64,000 bases of DNA, taken from assembly GCF_020886775.1 (NCBI RefSeq), contig NZ_AP024525.1, positions 1,364,001 through 1,428,000 of the forward strand, in the 5' to 3' direction. This stretch comes from Sinomonas cyclohexanicum (GTDB taxonomy: Bacteria; Actinomycetota; Actinomycetes; Actinomycetales; Micrococcaceae). Made by a program: the position numbers and the translations under genes. Under the pieces are notes generated by a model. The model was not told where the DNA came from and ran no database searches. It worked only from the letters and a program-made list of their open reading frames with translations. Positions 45,633-54,552 of the stretch are shown here, one piece after another (position 1 is the stretch's first letter; each line of letters begins with the position of its first letter).

Positions 45633-46966
45633 GCGTATCTCCGGACCGCACGCGGCGGCCCATCGATGCCACCAGCGTCCTGACGCTGTTTCTCCTCATG
45701 TGCGCGGTGCCGACCTCGCTGACCTTCACCGCCATCGGCGCCCTCGGACGGCCCGTCATCCTTGTCGCGTTGGCGATGTTCGCGTGGTGGCTCGGGCACA
45801 GCATCCAGCGTCCCTTCGGCGACCAGGCCGACCGACAGCCGATGCGCTGGCTCCTAGGAGCTTTCGTCTGCGCCGTCGTCGTCAGCTACGCCGCCGCAAT
45901 GCTTCGGGGACTTCCCGGCACCGAAGTCAGCCCGGCTGATACGGCGCTGCTCCGCGTCGGGGCCTGGTGCGGGATCTTCCTCGTTGCCCACGACGGACTG
46001 AGCACGTGGGCCAGCCTTGTTGCCGTGCTGCGTCGGGTCGTGCTCGCAGGCACGCTCATGGCGATGCTGGGCCTCGCGCAGTTCGCCACGAAGAACTCCC
46101 TCCTTGGATGGTTCGTCGTTCCCGGGATGAGCGGGGACGGCGTCGGCATCGACCAGCGCGGGGGATTTGTGCGGGCGGCCGGGACTGCGTCCCACCCGCT
46201 CGAGTACGGTGTGGTCCTGTGCGTGACCCTCCCGCTGGCGGTGGCATTCGCGATGGCGGACCGGGATCGCCCAGTGGTCCGCCGGTGGTTCCCGGCAGCG
46301 GTCATCGGGACGGCGTCGGTGCTGTCGGTCTCGCGCTCCGCCCTGATCGCGGTGGCCGTGGCCATGCTCGTCCTGGCGGCATCGTGGACGCGGCGCCAGA
46401 GGATCATCGCGGGCGCGGGTGGGGTCATCCTCCTGGCCGCGGTGTACGTCGCCGTGCCCGGTATGGCGGGGACACTCCTCGGGATGTTCACGGGCGCATC
46501 GCAGGACCCGAGCATTGCCTCGAGGGTCAATGGCGCCGATGTCGCCTTCGCGATGGCTGGCCGGCTTCCCTTTTTCGGGCGCGGATTCGGCACACTGCTG
46601 CCAACGTACGTGTACCTCGACAACCAGTACCTCGGGCTCCTGGTCGAGCTGGGATTCGTGGGGCTCGGTGCCGTCGTCGTGCTCTTCGCCACGGCCGCCG
46701 TGGTGAGCTGGCGCGGACGGCGGCTCGTGCGGGTGCCACTGCGGGCGAAGCTGGGCGCGGCCATCGCGGCCGGCGTCTGCTCGGCAGCCGTGACGTTCAC
46801 GTTCTTCGACGCGCTCTCGTTCCCGCTGTCCGCGGCGTTCATGTTCCTCATGCTCGGGCTGGCAGGCGCCTACTGGAGACTTTCGAGGGCCGATGCCCAC
46901 GTCCCGTCGGCGCAGGCCTTCAACGCCGAGCCCACGGCCGCCTCGCTCGATCCAGGGAGGAACTGA
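45629..46966 (+). CDS. Wzy/O-antigen-ligase-like polymerase
   Basis: 445 residues, about 11-12 membrane helices. A large extracytoplasmic loop around residues 290-330 holds SRVNGADVAFAMAGRLPFFGRGFGTLLP and VYLDNQYLGLLVELGFVGLG, which match the O-antigen ligase/polymerase family (Wzy_C) pattern of GxGxG-x-F and DNxYL. It would polymerise repeat units or transfer them to an acceptor outside the membrane. It lies after the two Wzz-like genes, completing a Wzx/Wzy-type system. Its stop overlaps the next start (TGATG). Confidence 0.85.
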   Translation: MSVSPDRTRRPIDATSVLTLFLLMCAVPTSLTFTAIGALGRPVILVALAMFAWWLGHSIQRPFGDQADRQPMRWLLGAFVCAVVVSYAAAMLRGLPGTEVSPADTALLRVGAWCGIFLVAHDGLSTWASLVAVLRRVVLAGTLMAMLGLAQFATKNSLLGWFVVPGMSGDGVGIDQRGGFVRAAGTASHPLEYGVVLCVTLPLAVAFAMADRDRPVVRRWFPAAVIGTASVLSVSRSALIAVAVAMLVLAASWTRRQRIIAGAGGVILLAAVYVAVPGMAGTLLGMFTGASQDPSIASRVNGADVAFAMAGRLPFFGRGFGTLLPTYVYLDNQYLGLLVELGFVGLGAVVVLFATAAVVSWRGRRLVRVPLRAKLGAAIAAGVCSAAVTFTFFDALSFPLSAAFMFLMLGLAGAYWRLSRADAHVPSAQAFNAEPTAASLDPGRN

Positions 46967-48243
46967 TGCGTGCCCATCGCTCACGGGCCTGGATGGCCCT
47001 TCTCATCGTGGTCGTGGCGCTGGTCCTCCCCGTGGGCGCGTCGGCACCCGACTGGGCCGGCGAGAGCAAGGTGCTCGCCCTACCCCGGATTCCCTGGGAG
47101 GGAGGTCCCGACTATTGGAAGCAGTTCCCCGCCGCCGATGCCGCAGGGTGGTCCAGCCCCGACTTCTTCCCGATCGTCGCCTGGTACAACGGGATCAGCT
47201 CCGACAGTGAGGCGCAGTACGACAAGGGCCTCGGAATCAACACCTACATCGGTATGGACGCGTCGACGCCGTACAGCCTCTTTGTCGACAACGGCATGTA
47301 CTGGATCGGCCCCGCTCTCAATGACACGTTCACGAGCGCGAGCAAGAACTGGGTCGGAACGTTCCTGGACGATGAGGTCGACGGCAGGTACACCCCCGAG
47401 CAGGGCAGGGCGCACCTGCGCGAGCTCTCCCAGGCGGCCCGGGCGGACGGCCGCTTCGCCTACACCAACTTCACGCAGTCGGTGCTCAGCAGGGACATGC
47501 CGGCTGCCGACGCCGAGGCCTACGTGAACGACTTCACCGACGTCGTGTCGGTTGACATGTACTGGTACACGGTGCCCTTCTGCAGCGCCGTCCCCTACCG
47601 CGAGAACTACCTCATCGCGATCCCACAGAATGGGTGCCGTTCCTCGGCGGCCTATGGGACTGCAGTGACGATGCTCAGGGAGCGGGACGCAGCCGACGGA
47701 CGGCTGCAGCCGCTCTGGCAGTTCGTCGAGGACCTCAACGGCGGCCCGGGGGACCAGCCCTTCACGGTGGACATCACCCCCGCGCAGCTGGAGGGTGCCG
47801 TGATGAGCTCGCTGATCGGGGAGGCCCGGGGCATCGTCTACTTCAACCAGAGCCTCAGCGGACCGTGCCAGGGGGGAAGCATCCTGCGGCTCTCGCAAGT
47901 GGAGCAGGACTTCTGCGGCGCCGGCCAGACGGCTGCGGTCGGCCGGATCGATGCTCTCATCAGACAGCTCGCCCCTGTGCTGAACACCCAGTCGTTCGCC
48001 TATTCCTTCGGCCCGGACCTGCGGACCATGTTCAAAGTATCCGGGGACTCGGCGTACATCTTCTCGATGATCGGTGCGGGAACGTCCCCAGGGCAGCGCT
48101 CGTTCCATCTGCCCGCGGGAGTCACGGGCCGGACGGTCGAGGTAATCGACGAGAACCGCACCATCCCGGTGGGGGCCGACGGCGCGTTCTCCGACAGCTT
48201 CGGCGGCGAGTCCGCCTTCCACGTCTACCGCGTGCACCTCTGA
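46966..48243 (+). CDS. Exported glycosidase-like protein of unknown specificity
   Basis: 425 residues with a clear signal peptide (RAWMALLIVVVALVLPVGASA, about 8-28). The mature part looks like a (beta/alpha)8 barrel: IVAWYNGISSDSEAQYDKGL, NTYIGMD, WVGTFLDDEVDGRYTPEQG, FAYTNFTQSVL, VVSVDMYWYTVPFC and PLWQFVEDLNGG, with acidic residues at strand ends (DDEVD, DMYWY) that could be catalytic. A beta-rich C-terminal domain follows. I cannot assign a glycoside hydrolase family. GGGAGG lies 6 bases before ATG 46966. As the last gene of the EPS operon it may trim or modify the exported polymer. Confidence 0.7.
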   Translation: MRAHRSRAWMALLIVVVALVLPVGASAPDWAGESKVLALPRIPWEGGPDYWKQFPAADAAGWSSPDFFPIVAWYNGISSDSEAQYDKGLGINTYIGMDASTPYSLFVDNGMYWIGPALNDTFTSASKNWVGTFLDDEVDGRYTPEQGRAHLRELSQAARADGRFAYTNFTQSVLSRDMPAADAEAYVNDFTDVVSVDMYWYTVPFCSAVPYRENYLIAIPQNGCRSSAAYGTAVTMLRERDAADGRLQPLWQFVEDLNGGPGDQPFTVDITPAQLEGAVMSSLIGEARGIVYFNQSLSGPCQGGSILRLSQVEQDFCGAGQTAAVGRIDALIRQLAPVLNTQSFAYSFGPDLRTMFKVSGDSAYIFSMIGAGTSPGQRSFHLPAGVTGRTVEVIDENRTIPVGADGAFSDSFGGESAFHVYRVHL

Positions 48244-48246
48244 CCG

Positions 48247-48272
48247 GCGGGGCACCGCCGGGGGTGCCCCGC
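48247..48272. terminator. Hairpin between convergent EPS operons
   Basis: A perfect 10-bp inverted repeat, GCGGGGCACC with GGTGCCCCGC, with a 6-base loop, starting 4 bases after the rightward stop and 22 bases from the leftward stop. It is symmetric, so it could end transcription from both sides. Confidence 0.8.
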
Positions 48273-48293
48273 GCCGCGCCACCCCCGCGCTCG

Positions 48294-49780
48294 TCAGGAT
48301 GCCGCAGTCGCCGCGAAGACTGCGCCGGCGGGGACCGTGAGCGCGAGCGCGTTGCCGTCGATCTGCGGCGGGACGGCCTGGACCACCCCACCCGAATCAG
48401 GTGACGCCACCGTGAGGGTGGGTGCGGACAGCCCTGCGGCGCCCGAGACGAGGACGCGGACGTGCGCCGCCGTGCCGCCATGGTTGACGCCGACGACCGT
48501 CATCCGGCCGTCCGCCGACGCGAAGGCCTGCACATCCATCGCCCCCCCGCCCGTCTCCGCCTGGGTCGACGCGATGTGCACTGAGCCCGGGGGGATAGCG
48601 GTGAGGAGGAGGGAGAGGACATCGAAGGTGCGGCGAGGCACGTAGCTGCCCGTCGCGGCGTCGTACTTGAGCGCGCCCCAGTAGCCCATCGACCCGTGGT
48701 GCTCGTAGTAGCCGTCCCAGGCGTCATAGAGCTGGGCCCCCGTGACGCCTTGGCCAATGAGAGCGAGCAGGTCGCTGGCCATGGACTGGGCGTGGTCCCA
48801 CGTGTCCGAAGGCTGCGTGCCGGTGTCGCACCCGCTGCACGGCGCGTTGAACTCGGTGGCCCACACGCCCTTGGCGGCGGCGCGACCCTGGGCGACGAAG
48901 TCCGGCACGGAGCCGGCGCTCCCGTCGTAGCTGTGGATGCCGATGCGCGCGGTCTTGTCCACGACGAACGAGTCGGACAGGATCGCGGGAAGGTAGGCGG
49001 TCCGGGCCTCGTCGGGACTCGACGTGTCGGGAACCACGAAGCGGACGTCTCCCATTCCGAGGGCGTCCAGCCGGTGGCCCAGGCTGTCGAGCAGCCGGGT
49101 GAGCTGCTGGGGGTCGGCCTTGGGCCCTTCGATGCCATTCCAGTCGGATTCGTTGAGCGGGCTGATGAGGTTCAGTGTCAGATGCTTTTCAGTCCGGCCA
49201 TAGTCTAGGAGCGAGGCGATCATGCGCACCCAGTAGGCCTCCTTGCTGGCCGGGATCGAGGTGCCGCCCATCCAGTCGGGAACGCCTCCCATGACGCTGA
49301 GGGAGACGGTCTGGCCGGGGAACGACTCGATGTAGGCGACCGTGTCCCACAGGTCCTGCATCTTGGGGGACTCATAGATCCTTTGGTCATAGGCAGCGTC
49401 GATGGTGTTCGGGTCCCCGACCTGCGCGGGCTCCCAGTCGGCCTTCTCGATGATGACGCGCCAGGTCAGGGGACCGAGGGCGGCATAGCGCTCGATCGCG
49501 GGCTTGAGCTGCCCGTTCTTCCAGCTGTGCACGTTGGCGTTGACGCCCAGGCCAGTCATCGTCTGTCCAGGCCGGCTCGGATCCACGGAGATGTCACCCG
49601 GCGCCGTCGCGCCTGCCGGTGCCGTCGCGCCTGCCGCGGCCGGGGGCCCGCCGGCGCCGACGGGGGCCTGGGGGCAGCCCCGTCCACGCCCGACGGTGCG
49701 CACCCTGCCATGAGTCCCATGGCGACGCCCAGCGCGGCGGCGGCCCGCAGGTCCCGGCGCAGCAAGTGCGCGGCCCTCAT
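48294..49780 (-). CDS. Clan GH-A-like secreted lipoprotein, frame break in the N-terminal linker
   Basis: The natural start is ATG 49780, overlapping the upstream stop (ATGA). It gives a lipoprotein signal, LRAAAALGVAMGLMAGC with lipidated C27, then an Ala/Pro linker. The catalytic part is read in another frame from the linker on (GDISVDPSRPGQTMTGLGVN to the stop at 48294). One extra C in a C5 run at 49662-49674 joins the two into about 495 residues. The barrel has TWRVIIEKADWEP, LNLISPLNESDW (Asn-Glu, probable acid/base) and GVWATEFNAPC (Glu, probable nucleophile), as in GH30/GH39/GH5-like enzymes, then a beta-sandwich C-terminal domain. As written, the catalytic frame lacks its signal. The substrate may be the EPS of this locus. 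Confidence 0.78.
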
Positions 49781-52700
49781 GACGCGCTGAACACGAGGTC
49801 CACCCAGTAGTTGGCTGCGTTGTAGCTGCTCGTGGGGAATCCCGACGAGCCGTATCGGTAGAGGCCGTTGAGGTGTGACGCGGTGCTCTGGAGCCCGTGC
49901 AGCGGCGGCGCGTCCGCGGACGTCGTGAAGTAGCCGCCGTTGGCAGAGTAGAAGCCGTTGGGGGCGTAGTACGAGACGACATACGTGATGTTGGCGGAGA
50001 TCGCCACGGGGCTCGACAGCGTGGCAGTCTGCCAGCCGCTGGCGGTCTCTCCGGAGAAGGTCACACTCGCGAGGAGCGTTCCCGACGAGGTCCACAGGTG
50101 CCCCACGTGGGTGCCTGTGTTCTGGGCCCCCTTGTAGAACCGGAGTGCCGTGACGGAGCCCGCGGCATCGGACGTGAACTGCATGCCGAGCTCGACCGCG
50201 TTGGAGTCGTTGACGGTGACTGTTGCGGGTACGGACGAGGGCCCGAAGAGGCTGCAGGGGCAGGCATACCCGCTGCTCCCCGTCGTGAAGCTCCACGAGT
50301 AGGCCGAGGCCATGACCTGCCCTGTCGCGCTCTTCACCCCGCTCACTGAAGCCGTGTACGTCGTCGTGGGTGAGAGGGGGGAACTCGGCGTGAAGGAGTA
50401 CGTTCCGGTGGCCAAGACGTTGCCGGTGGTGCCGGCCACGGCCGTGCCGCCGCTGGGTGTGAGCGTGAACGAGGCCGACGAGGAGTCCACCGCCTGGTCG
50501 AACGTGGCGGATACCGTGGAGGACTGGGCGACGCCGGTTGCGCCCTGCACGGGGGAGACTGCCACCACGACGGGAGCCGCGGCTGCACCGGGGTTGAAGA
50601 CTGCGTCAACCCAGTAGTTCGTCGCGTTGTAGCTTCCGGTGGGGAAGCTGGAGGCCGTGCCATAGGCGTACACGCCGTTCGCGCCGTCAGTGCCGTTCGC
50701 AAGGCCCGTGATCGGCGAGGCGCCCTGCGCGGTGGCGAACCCGTTCGCCGTGTACGAGTAGTTGCCGTTGGGTGCGAAGTAGGAGACGACATAGGTGGTG
50801 TTGGCGGACACGGCCACGGGGGCAGAGAAGTATGCGCGCTGCCACCCGGAGGCCGACTCGGCTCCGAACGTCACGGTCGCAAGCTTGGTACCGTTCGCGG
50901 ACCACAGGTTCCCGACATGGGTCCCCGTGTTCTGGCTGCCCTTGTAGAAGCGCACCCCGGTGATCTGCCCGGCCGTGTCCGTGCGGAACTTCATGCCCAG
51001 CTCCACGGCGTTGGCATCGCCGGAGTTCGCGGTAGCGGGCGTCGAAGCCGCCGGGAACACGCTGCAGGGGCAGCTGTACGCCGCAACGGTCGTGAAGCTC
51101 CAGGAGTATGGCGACATGGTCTGCCCGGTCCCGTTGGTCGCGCCCGACAGCGTGGCGGTGTACTGCGTGTTGTTCGCGAGCGAGGCCGACGGTGTGAACG
51201 TGACGGTCGTCGTCGCACTCGAATAGGACACCGTGCCCGTCACGCTCGCCCCCGAGGGATCCTTCAGGGCGAACTGGATCGACGAGGGGGAGACGTCCTG
51301 GCTGAAGGTGGCGCTCACCGGCGAGCCAACGGAGACCCCGGTTGCGCCGGGAGCGGGATTGGCCGAGCTGACATTCGGCGCCGGGGGAGCGGCCGCCGTC
51401 GTGAAGCTCCATGAGTAGGGGCTCGACATGGTCTGGCCCGTGGAATTCGTCGCTCCGCTGACGGTGGCCGTGTAGGTCATGTTGTAGGACAGGGCCGAGG
51501 AAGGCGTGAAGGTTGCGGTGGTCGCGTCCGCGCTCAGGCTCGTCGAGCCCGTGACGTTCGCGCCGGTGCCGTCTTTGAGGGTGAACGTCACGGACGGAGC
51601 CGTGACCGCCTGATTGAAGGTCGCACTCGGCGCCGTAGACACCGGGATGCCGGTCGCCCCCGAGGTGGGCGAGACCGTGGTGACGGCGGGGGCGGGCGGG
51701 GGTGCCGCCGTCGTGAAGCTCCACGAGTACGGGCTGGCCATCGTCTGCCCGGTCGAGTTGGTCGCACCGCTCACGGTCGCCGTGTACTGCGTGCTGTACG
51801 CGAGTGCGCTCGACGGTGTGAACGTTGCCGTGGTCGGCGTACCGCTGAGGGCCGTGCTCCCGGCTACGGACGCGCCCGTTGCGTCCTTGAGGGTGAACGT
51901 CACTGACCCGGCCGTGACTGGCTGGTTGAACGTGGCGGACGGCGCGATCCCGACGGCCACTCCGGTGACGCCGGGTGCCGGGGTGGTCTGGGTGACGGCG
52001 GGGACGGGGTTGGCGCCGGGTGAGAACACCGGATCGACCCAGTAGTACTCCGCGTCGTAGATCTGGTTCGGGAAGGTCGAGGACGAGCTGTAGGCGTAGA
52101 ACCCGTTGGGGCTGCCGGGCACGCTCCTCGTGAAGTGGAGCGGGGGCGCGTCGACGGAACCGCTCCCGGCGGGTGGTGGAGAGGGGTTGTTGTAGAAGTA
52201 CCCGGTGGTCTGAGCGTAGTGGCCCTTCGGCGCATAGTACGAGATGACGTACCTGGTCCCAGCCGAGACGGAGACCGGCTGGGAGAACGTGGCCGCCTGC
52301 CATCCCGAGGCCGTCTCGCCCGTGAAGGTCACGCTTGCGAGCTTCGTGCCGGAGGCGGTCCAGAGGTTGCCCAGGTGCGTGCCCGTGTTGGTGCCGGCCT
52401 TGTAGAAGCGCACCCCGGTCACGGTCCCGGCGACATCGGAGTAGAACTGGGCTCCCACCTCGACCGCGCTCGGGTCGCCGGCGTCGGCGGCGGCCGGCTT
52501 GGCTGCGGTTCCGAACAGCGAACACGGGCAGGACGTGGACACGGACACGCCAGGACCGGGGGCCTCAAGGTTCCCGGAATCGTCCACGGCGCGGCTCCGG
52601 ATGGTGGTCGAGGGGTTGCCGTGCGCAATCCACGAGTACGTCCAGGCGGTGGTTCCCGATGCCGGATGCCACGTGGTGCCGCCGTCGGTCGAGACCTCGA

Positions 52701-54510
52701 CGCCTGCCACGACCCCTCCGCCGGCATCGCTCGCCGTCCCCTTCACGGTGACGGCGGTGCCGTCACCGAGCGCGGTCCCGGCGGAGGGTGACGTGATGGC
52801 GGACGACGGCGGCGTCGAGTCGCCCGAGGCAGTGGTCGCCACCAGCCCGGCGAGGAGCGTCGCGGGCTGGGCTCCCATGTCCGCGAACAGATTGACGGTG
52901 GCCTGCTGCATTGTGGGGTCGGGGCCCTTGCCGGTCGTGAATCCGTCGAGGCCCCACGACCATTGGACGGTTCCCGCGCCGAAGACGAGGGCGCCGCTCG
53001 CAGCTCGGTACTCGGTGAGGCTGTGGGTGGCCGTCTGGTTGTTGACCGTGTTGCTCCCGTAGTCAGTGAAGACCTGGGCCGAGCCGTACACGGTCGAGGA
53101 GAGGTCGAAGAGGCCGGCTGGCCGGAAGCCGTTGTCGGCGTCAATGTCCCATTCGTAGCCGAGGGTCCCGAGCCCGGCACCGAGCGTGGCGGTCTGCGAT
53201 CCTGTCAGGCCCGCGACGGCGGTGTTGCGCCAGAGCCTGAGCTTGGCGAACTGTGCAGGCACCGTGATGTCGGTCGTGCCCGAGTTCACGTTGAAGAACT
53301 GTCCGGTCAGCGCGTTCTGCGGGTTCCCGGCACCGCCGCTGGTGCCGAATCGCGGGTCGGCGTACGTTCCGGTCCACGTCACGGGGTCGGTGGGGGAATT
53401 GAAGTGTGTGTCCTTGTAGCAGACGAGGGTGCGGCCCGCGGTGCTCGGGCCAGCCTGGCTCGCCTCCCACCGAGTACGCCAGAAGAGCTCATTGCCGGTG
53501 AACATCGCGATGCTCACGCCCTTGTCCCGCGCCGACTCGATGGTGGCGCGCTGGTCGAACGAGACGTACTCGTCGTGCCCGGAGGTCACGAACACCTGAT
53601 GGTTGAGCAGGAGCGAGCCTCGCGTCGCCGTGTCGAGTCCAGCCTGGTAGCTCATGTCGTAGCCGTTGGCCTCCATGAACCGGATCATCGGGATCTCGGC
53701 GGAGGTGATCCATGAGTGGCCGCTGTCATCGAGTGCCGTGTGGAACGGTCGGTTGTAGGAGACCTTGAAGGCGCCCTTGTACGCCGCGGGATTCCCGGGC
53801 GGGCAGGCCACGGTGCACTGGTAGAGGCTGTTGCCGCCGTACGAGTTGTAGGCCTGCCATGTCTCGTCCGAGGTCTGGAACAGGATGGAGCTCTTCGACG
53901 CGTCGTTGCGGACGACAAACGTGATCCAGCTGCTCCCGCCCGTGTCATTGCGTACGAGGTGGGCAAGGTAGACGCCGGAGACTGCTGTTGAGGGAACGGT
54001 CCACGACGCCGAGACCGCCCAGTTGCCGCAATCGATCAGTCCAGTGTCCGAGAAGGTCTGGCACGCGGGCTGGGTCTGCGGCAGGGTGGCGCTCGGAAGA
54101 AGGTTGCCGGCAACCTTCCGGGCTCCGTTGCCCTGGTAGTAGCCGAGCCGGAGGACATCGAAGTGGTAGGCCTTGGCCGTCGTGTTGACCTTGAACTGCA
54201 CGGTCTCGCCCACGTTCACGCTCATCTGGGTCGCGTAGCCCTGGATGGTGGCGTCACCGACACCCGAGATCATCCAGTCGCTCTGGGGATCGCCTGCCTG
54301 CGTGTTCTCGCAGGCCACTGCGCTCACCACGGGCGAGCAGGGATTGACGGCTGCCTGCGCTGGCGCCGCCGTGGTCACGGGCGGGATCCCGACGAGCACG
54401 GCCGTCACGAGCAGGGCCGGCACGGCAAGGGAGACGGCCCGGCGCGCAGCGTGCCAGAGGGGCGTCCGGGCCGCGCGGTGGGTGGGTCGCATCGCTGCTG
54501 ACTGGGCCAC
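49777..54510 (-). CDS. Secreted N,N-dimethylformamidase-like protein with DUF4082 and Ig-like repeats
   Basis: 1577 residues. GTG 54510 has AAGGAG 5 bases upstream; an ATG at 54552 would overlap the previous gene. A signal peptide (AVSLAVPALLVTAVLVGIP, cleavage near AQA-AVN) is followed by a region of about 450 residues resembling the beta subunit of N,N-dimethylformamidase (WQAYNSYGGNSLYQC, YNRPFHTALDD, VFVTSGHDEYVSFDQR). Next come an Ig-like domain, DUF4082 (CPCSLFGTAAKPA), three SbsA/Big_5-type Ig domains each ending in YSWSFTT, a second DUF4082, a fourth Ig domain and a third, C-terminal DUF4082. The closely similar Ig modules look like recent duplications. Likely an extracellular polymer-binding or modifying protein; amidase activity is unproven. 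Confidence 0.82.
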   Translation of the reverse strand: MAQSAAMRPTHRAARTPLWHAARRAVSLAVPALLVTAVLVGIPPVTTAAPAQAAVNPCSPVVSAVACENTQAGDPQSDWMISGVGDATIQGYATQMSVNVGETVQFKVNTTAKAYHFDVLRLGYYQGNGARKVAGNLLPSATLPQTQPACQTFSDTGLIDCGNWAVSASWTVPSTAVSGVYLAHLVRNDTGGSSWITFVVRNDASKSSILFQTSDETWQAYNSYGGNSLYQCTVACPPGNPAAYKGAFKVSYNRPFHTALDDSGHSWITSAEIPMIRFMEANGYDMSYQAGLDTATRGSLLLNHQVFVTSGHDEYVSFDQRATIESARDKGVSIAMFTGNELFWRTRWEASQAGPSTAGRTLVCYKDTHFNSPTDPVTWTGTYADPRFGTSGGAGNPQNALTGQFFNVNSGTTDITVPAQFAKLRLWRNTAVAGLTGSQTATLGAGLGTLGYEWDIDADNGFRPAGLFDLSSTVYGSAQVFTDYGSNTVNNQTATHSLTEYRAASGALVFGAGTVQWSWGLDGFTTGKGPDPTMQQATVNLFADMGAQPATLLAGLVATTASGDSTPPSSAITSPSAGTALGDGTAVTVKGTASDAGGGVVAGVEVSTDGGTTWHPASGTTAWTYSWIAHGNPSTTIRSRAVDDSGNLEAPGPGVSVSTSCPCSLFGTAAKPAAADAGDPSAVEVGAQFYSDVAGTVTGVRFYKAGTNTGTHLGNLWTASGTKLASVTFTGETASGWQAATFSQPVSVSAGTRYVISYYAPKGHYAQTTGYFYNNPSPPPAGSGSVDAPPLHFTRSVPGSPNGFYAYSSSSTFPNQIYDAEYYWVDPVFSPGANPVPAVTQTTPAPGVTGVAVGIAPSATFNQPVTAGSVTFTLKDATGASVAGSTALSGTPTTATFTPSSALAYSTQYTATVSGATNSTGQTMASPYSWSFTTAAPPPAPAVTTVSPTSGATGIPVSTAPSATFNQAVTAPSVTFTLKDGTGANVTGSTSLSADATTATFTPSSALSYNMTYTATVSGATNSTGQTMSSPYSWSFTTAAAPPAPNVSSANPAPGATGVSVGSPVSATFSQDVSPSSIQFALKDPSGASVTGTVSYSSATTTVTFTPSASLANNTQYTATLSGATNGTGQTMSPYSWSFTTVAAYSCPCSVFPAASTPATANSGDANAVELGMKFRTDTAGQITGVRFYKGSQNTGTHVGNLWSANGTKLATVTFGAESASGWQRAYFSAPVAVSANTTYVVSYFAPNGNYSYTANGFATAQGASPITGLANGTDGANGVYAYGTASSFPTGSYNATNYWVDAVFNPGAAAAPVVVAVSPVQGATGVAQSSTVSATFDQAVDSSSASFTLTPSGGTAVAGTTGNVLATGTYSFTPSSPLSPTTTYTASVSGVKSATGQVMASAYSWSFTTGSSGYACPCSLFGPSSVPATVTVNDSNAVELGMQFTSDAAGSVTALRFYKGAQNTGTHVGHLWTSSGTLLASVTFSGETASGWQTATLSSPVAISANITYVVSYYAPNGFYSANGGYFTTSADAPPLHGLQSTASHLNGLYRYGSSGFPTSSYNAANYWVDLVFSAS

Positions 54511-54552
54511 GGTGACTCCTTGCTTAGTGCTGGGTGGAGCTCTCTGACGCAT

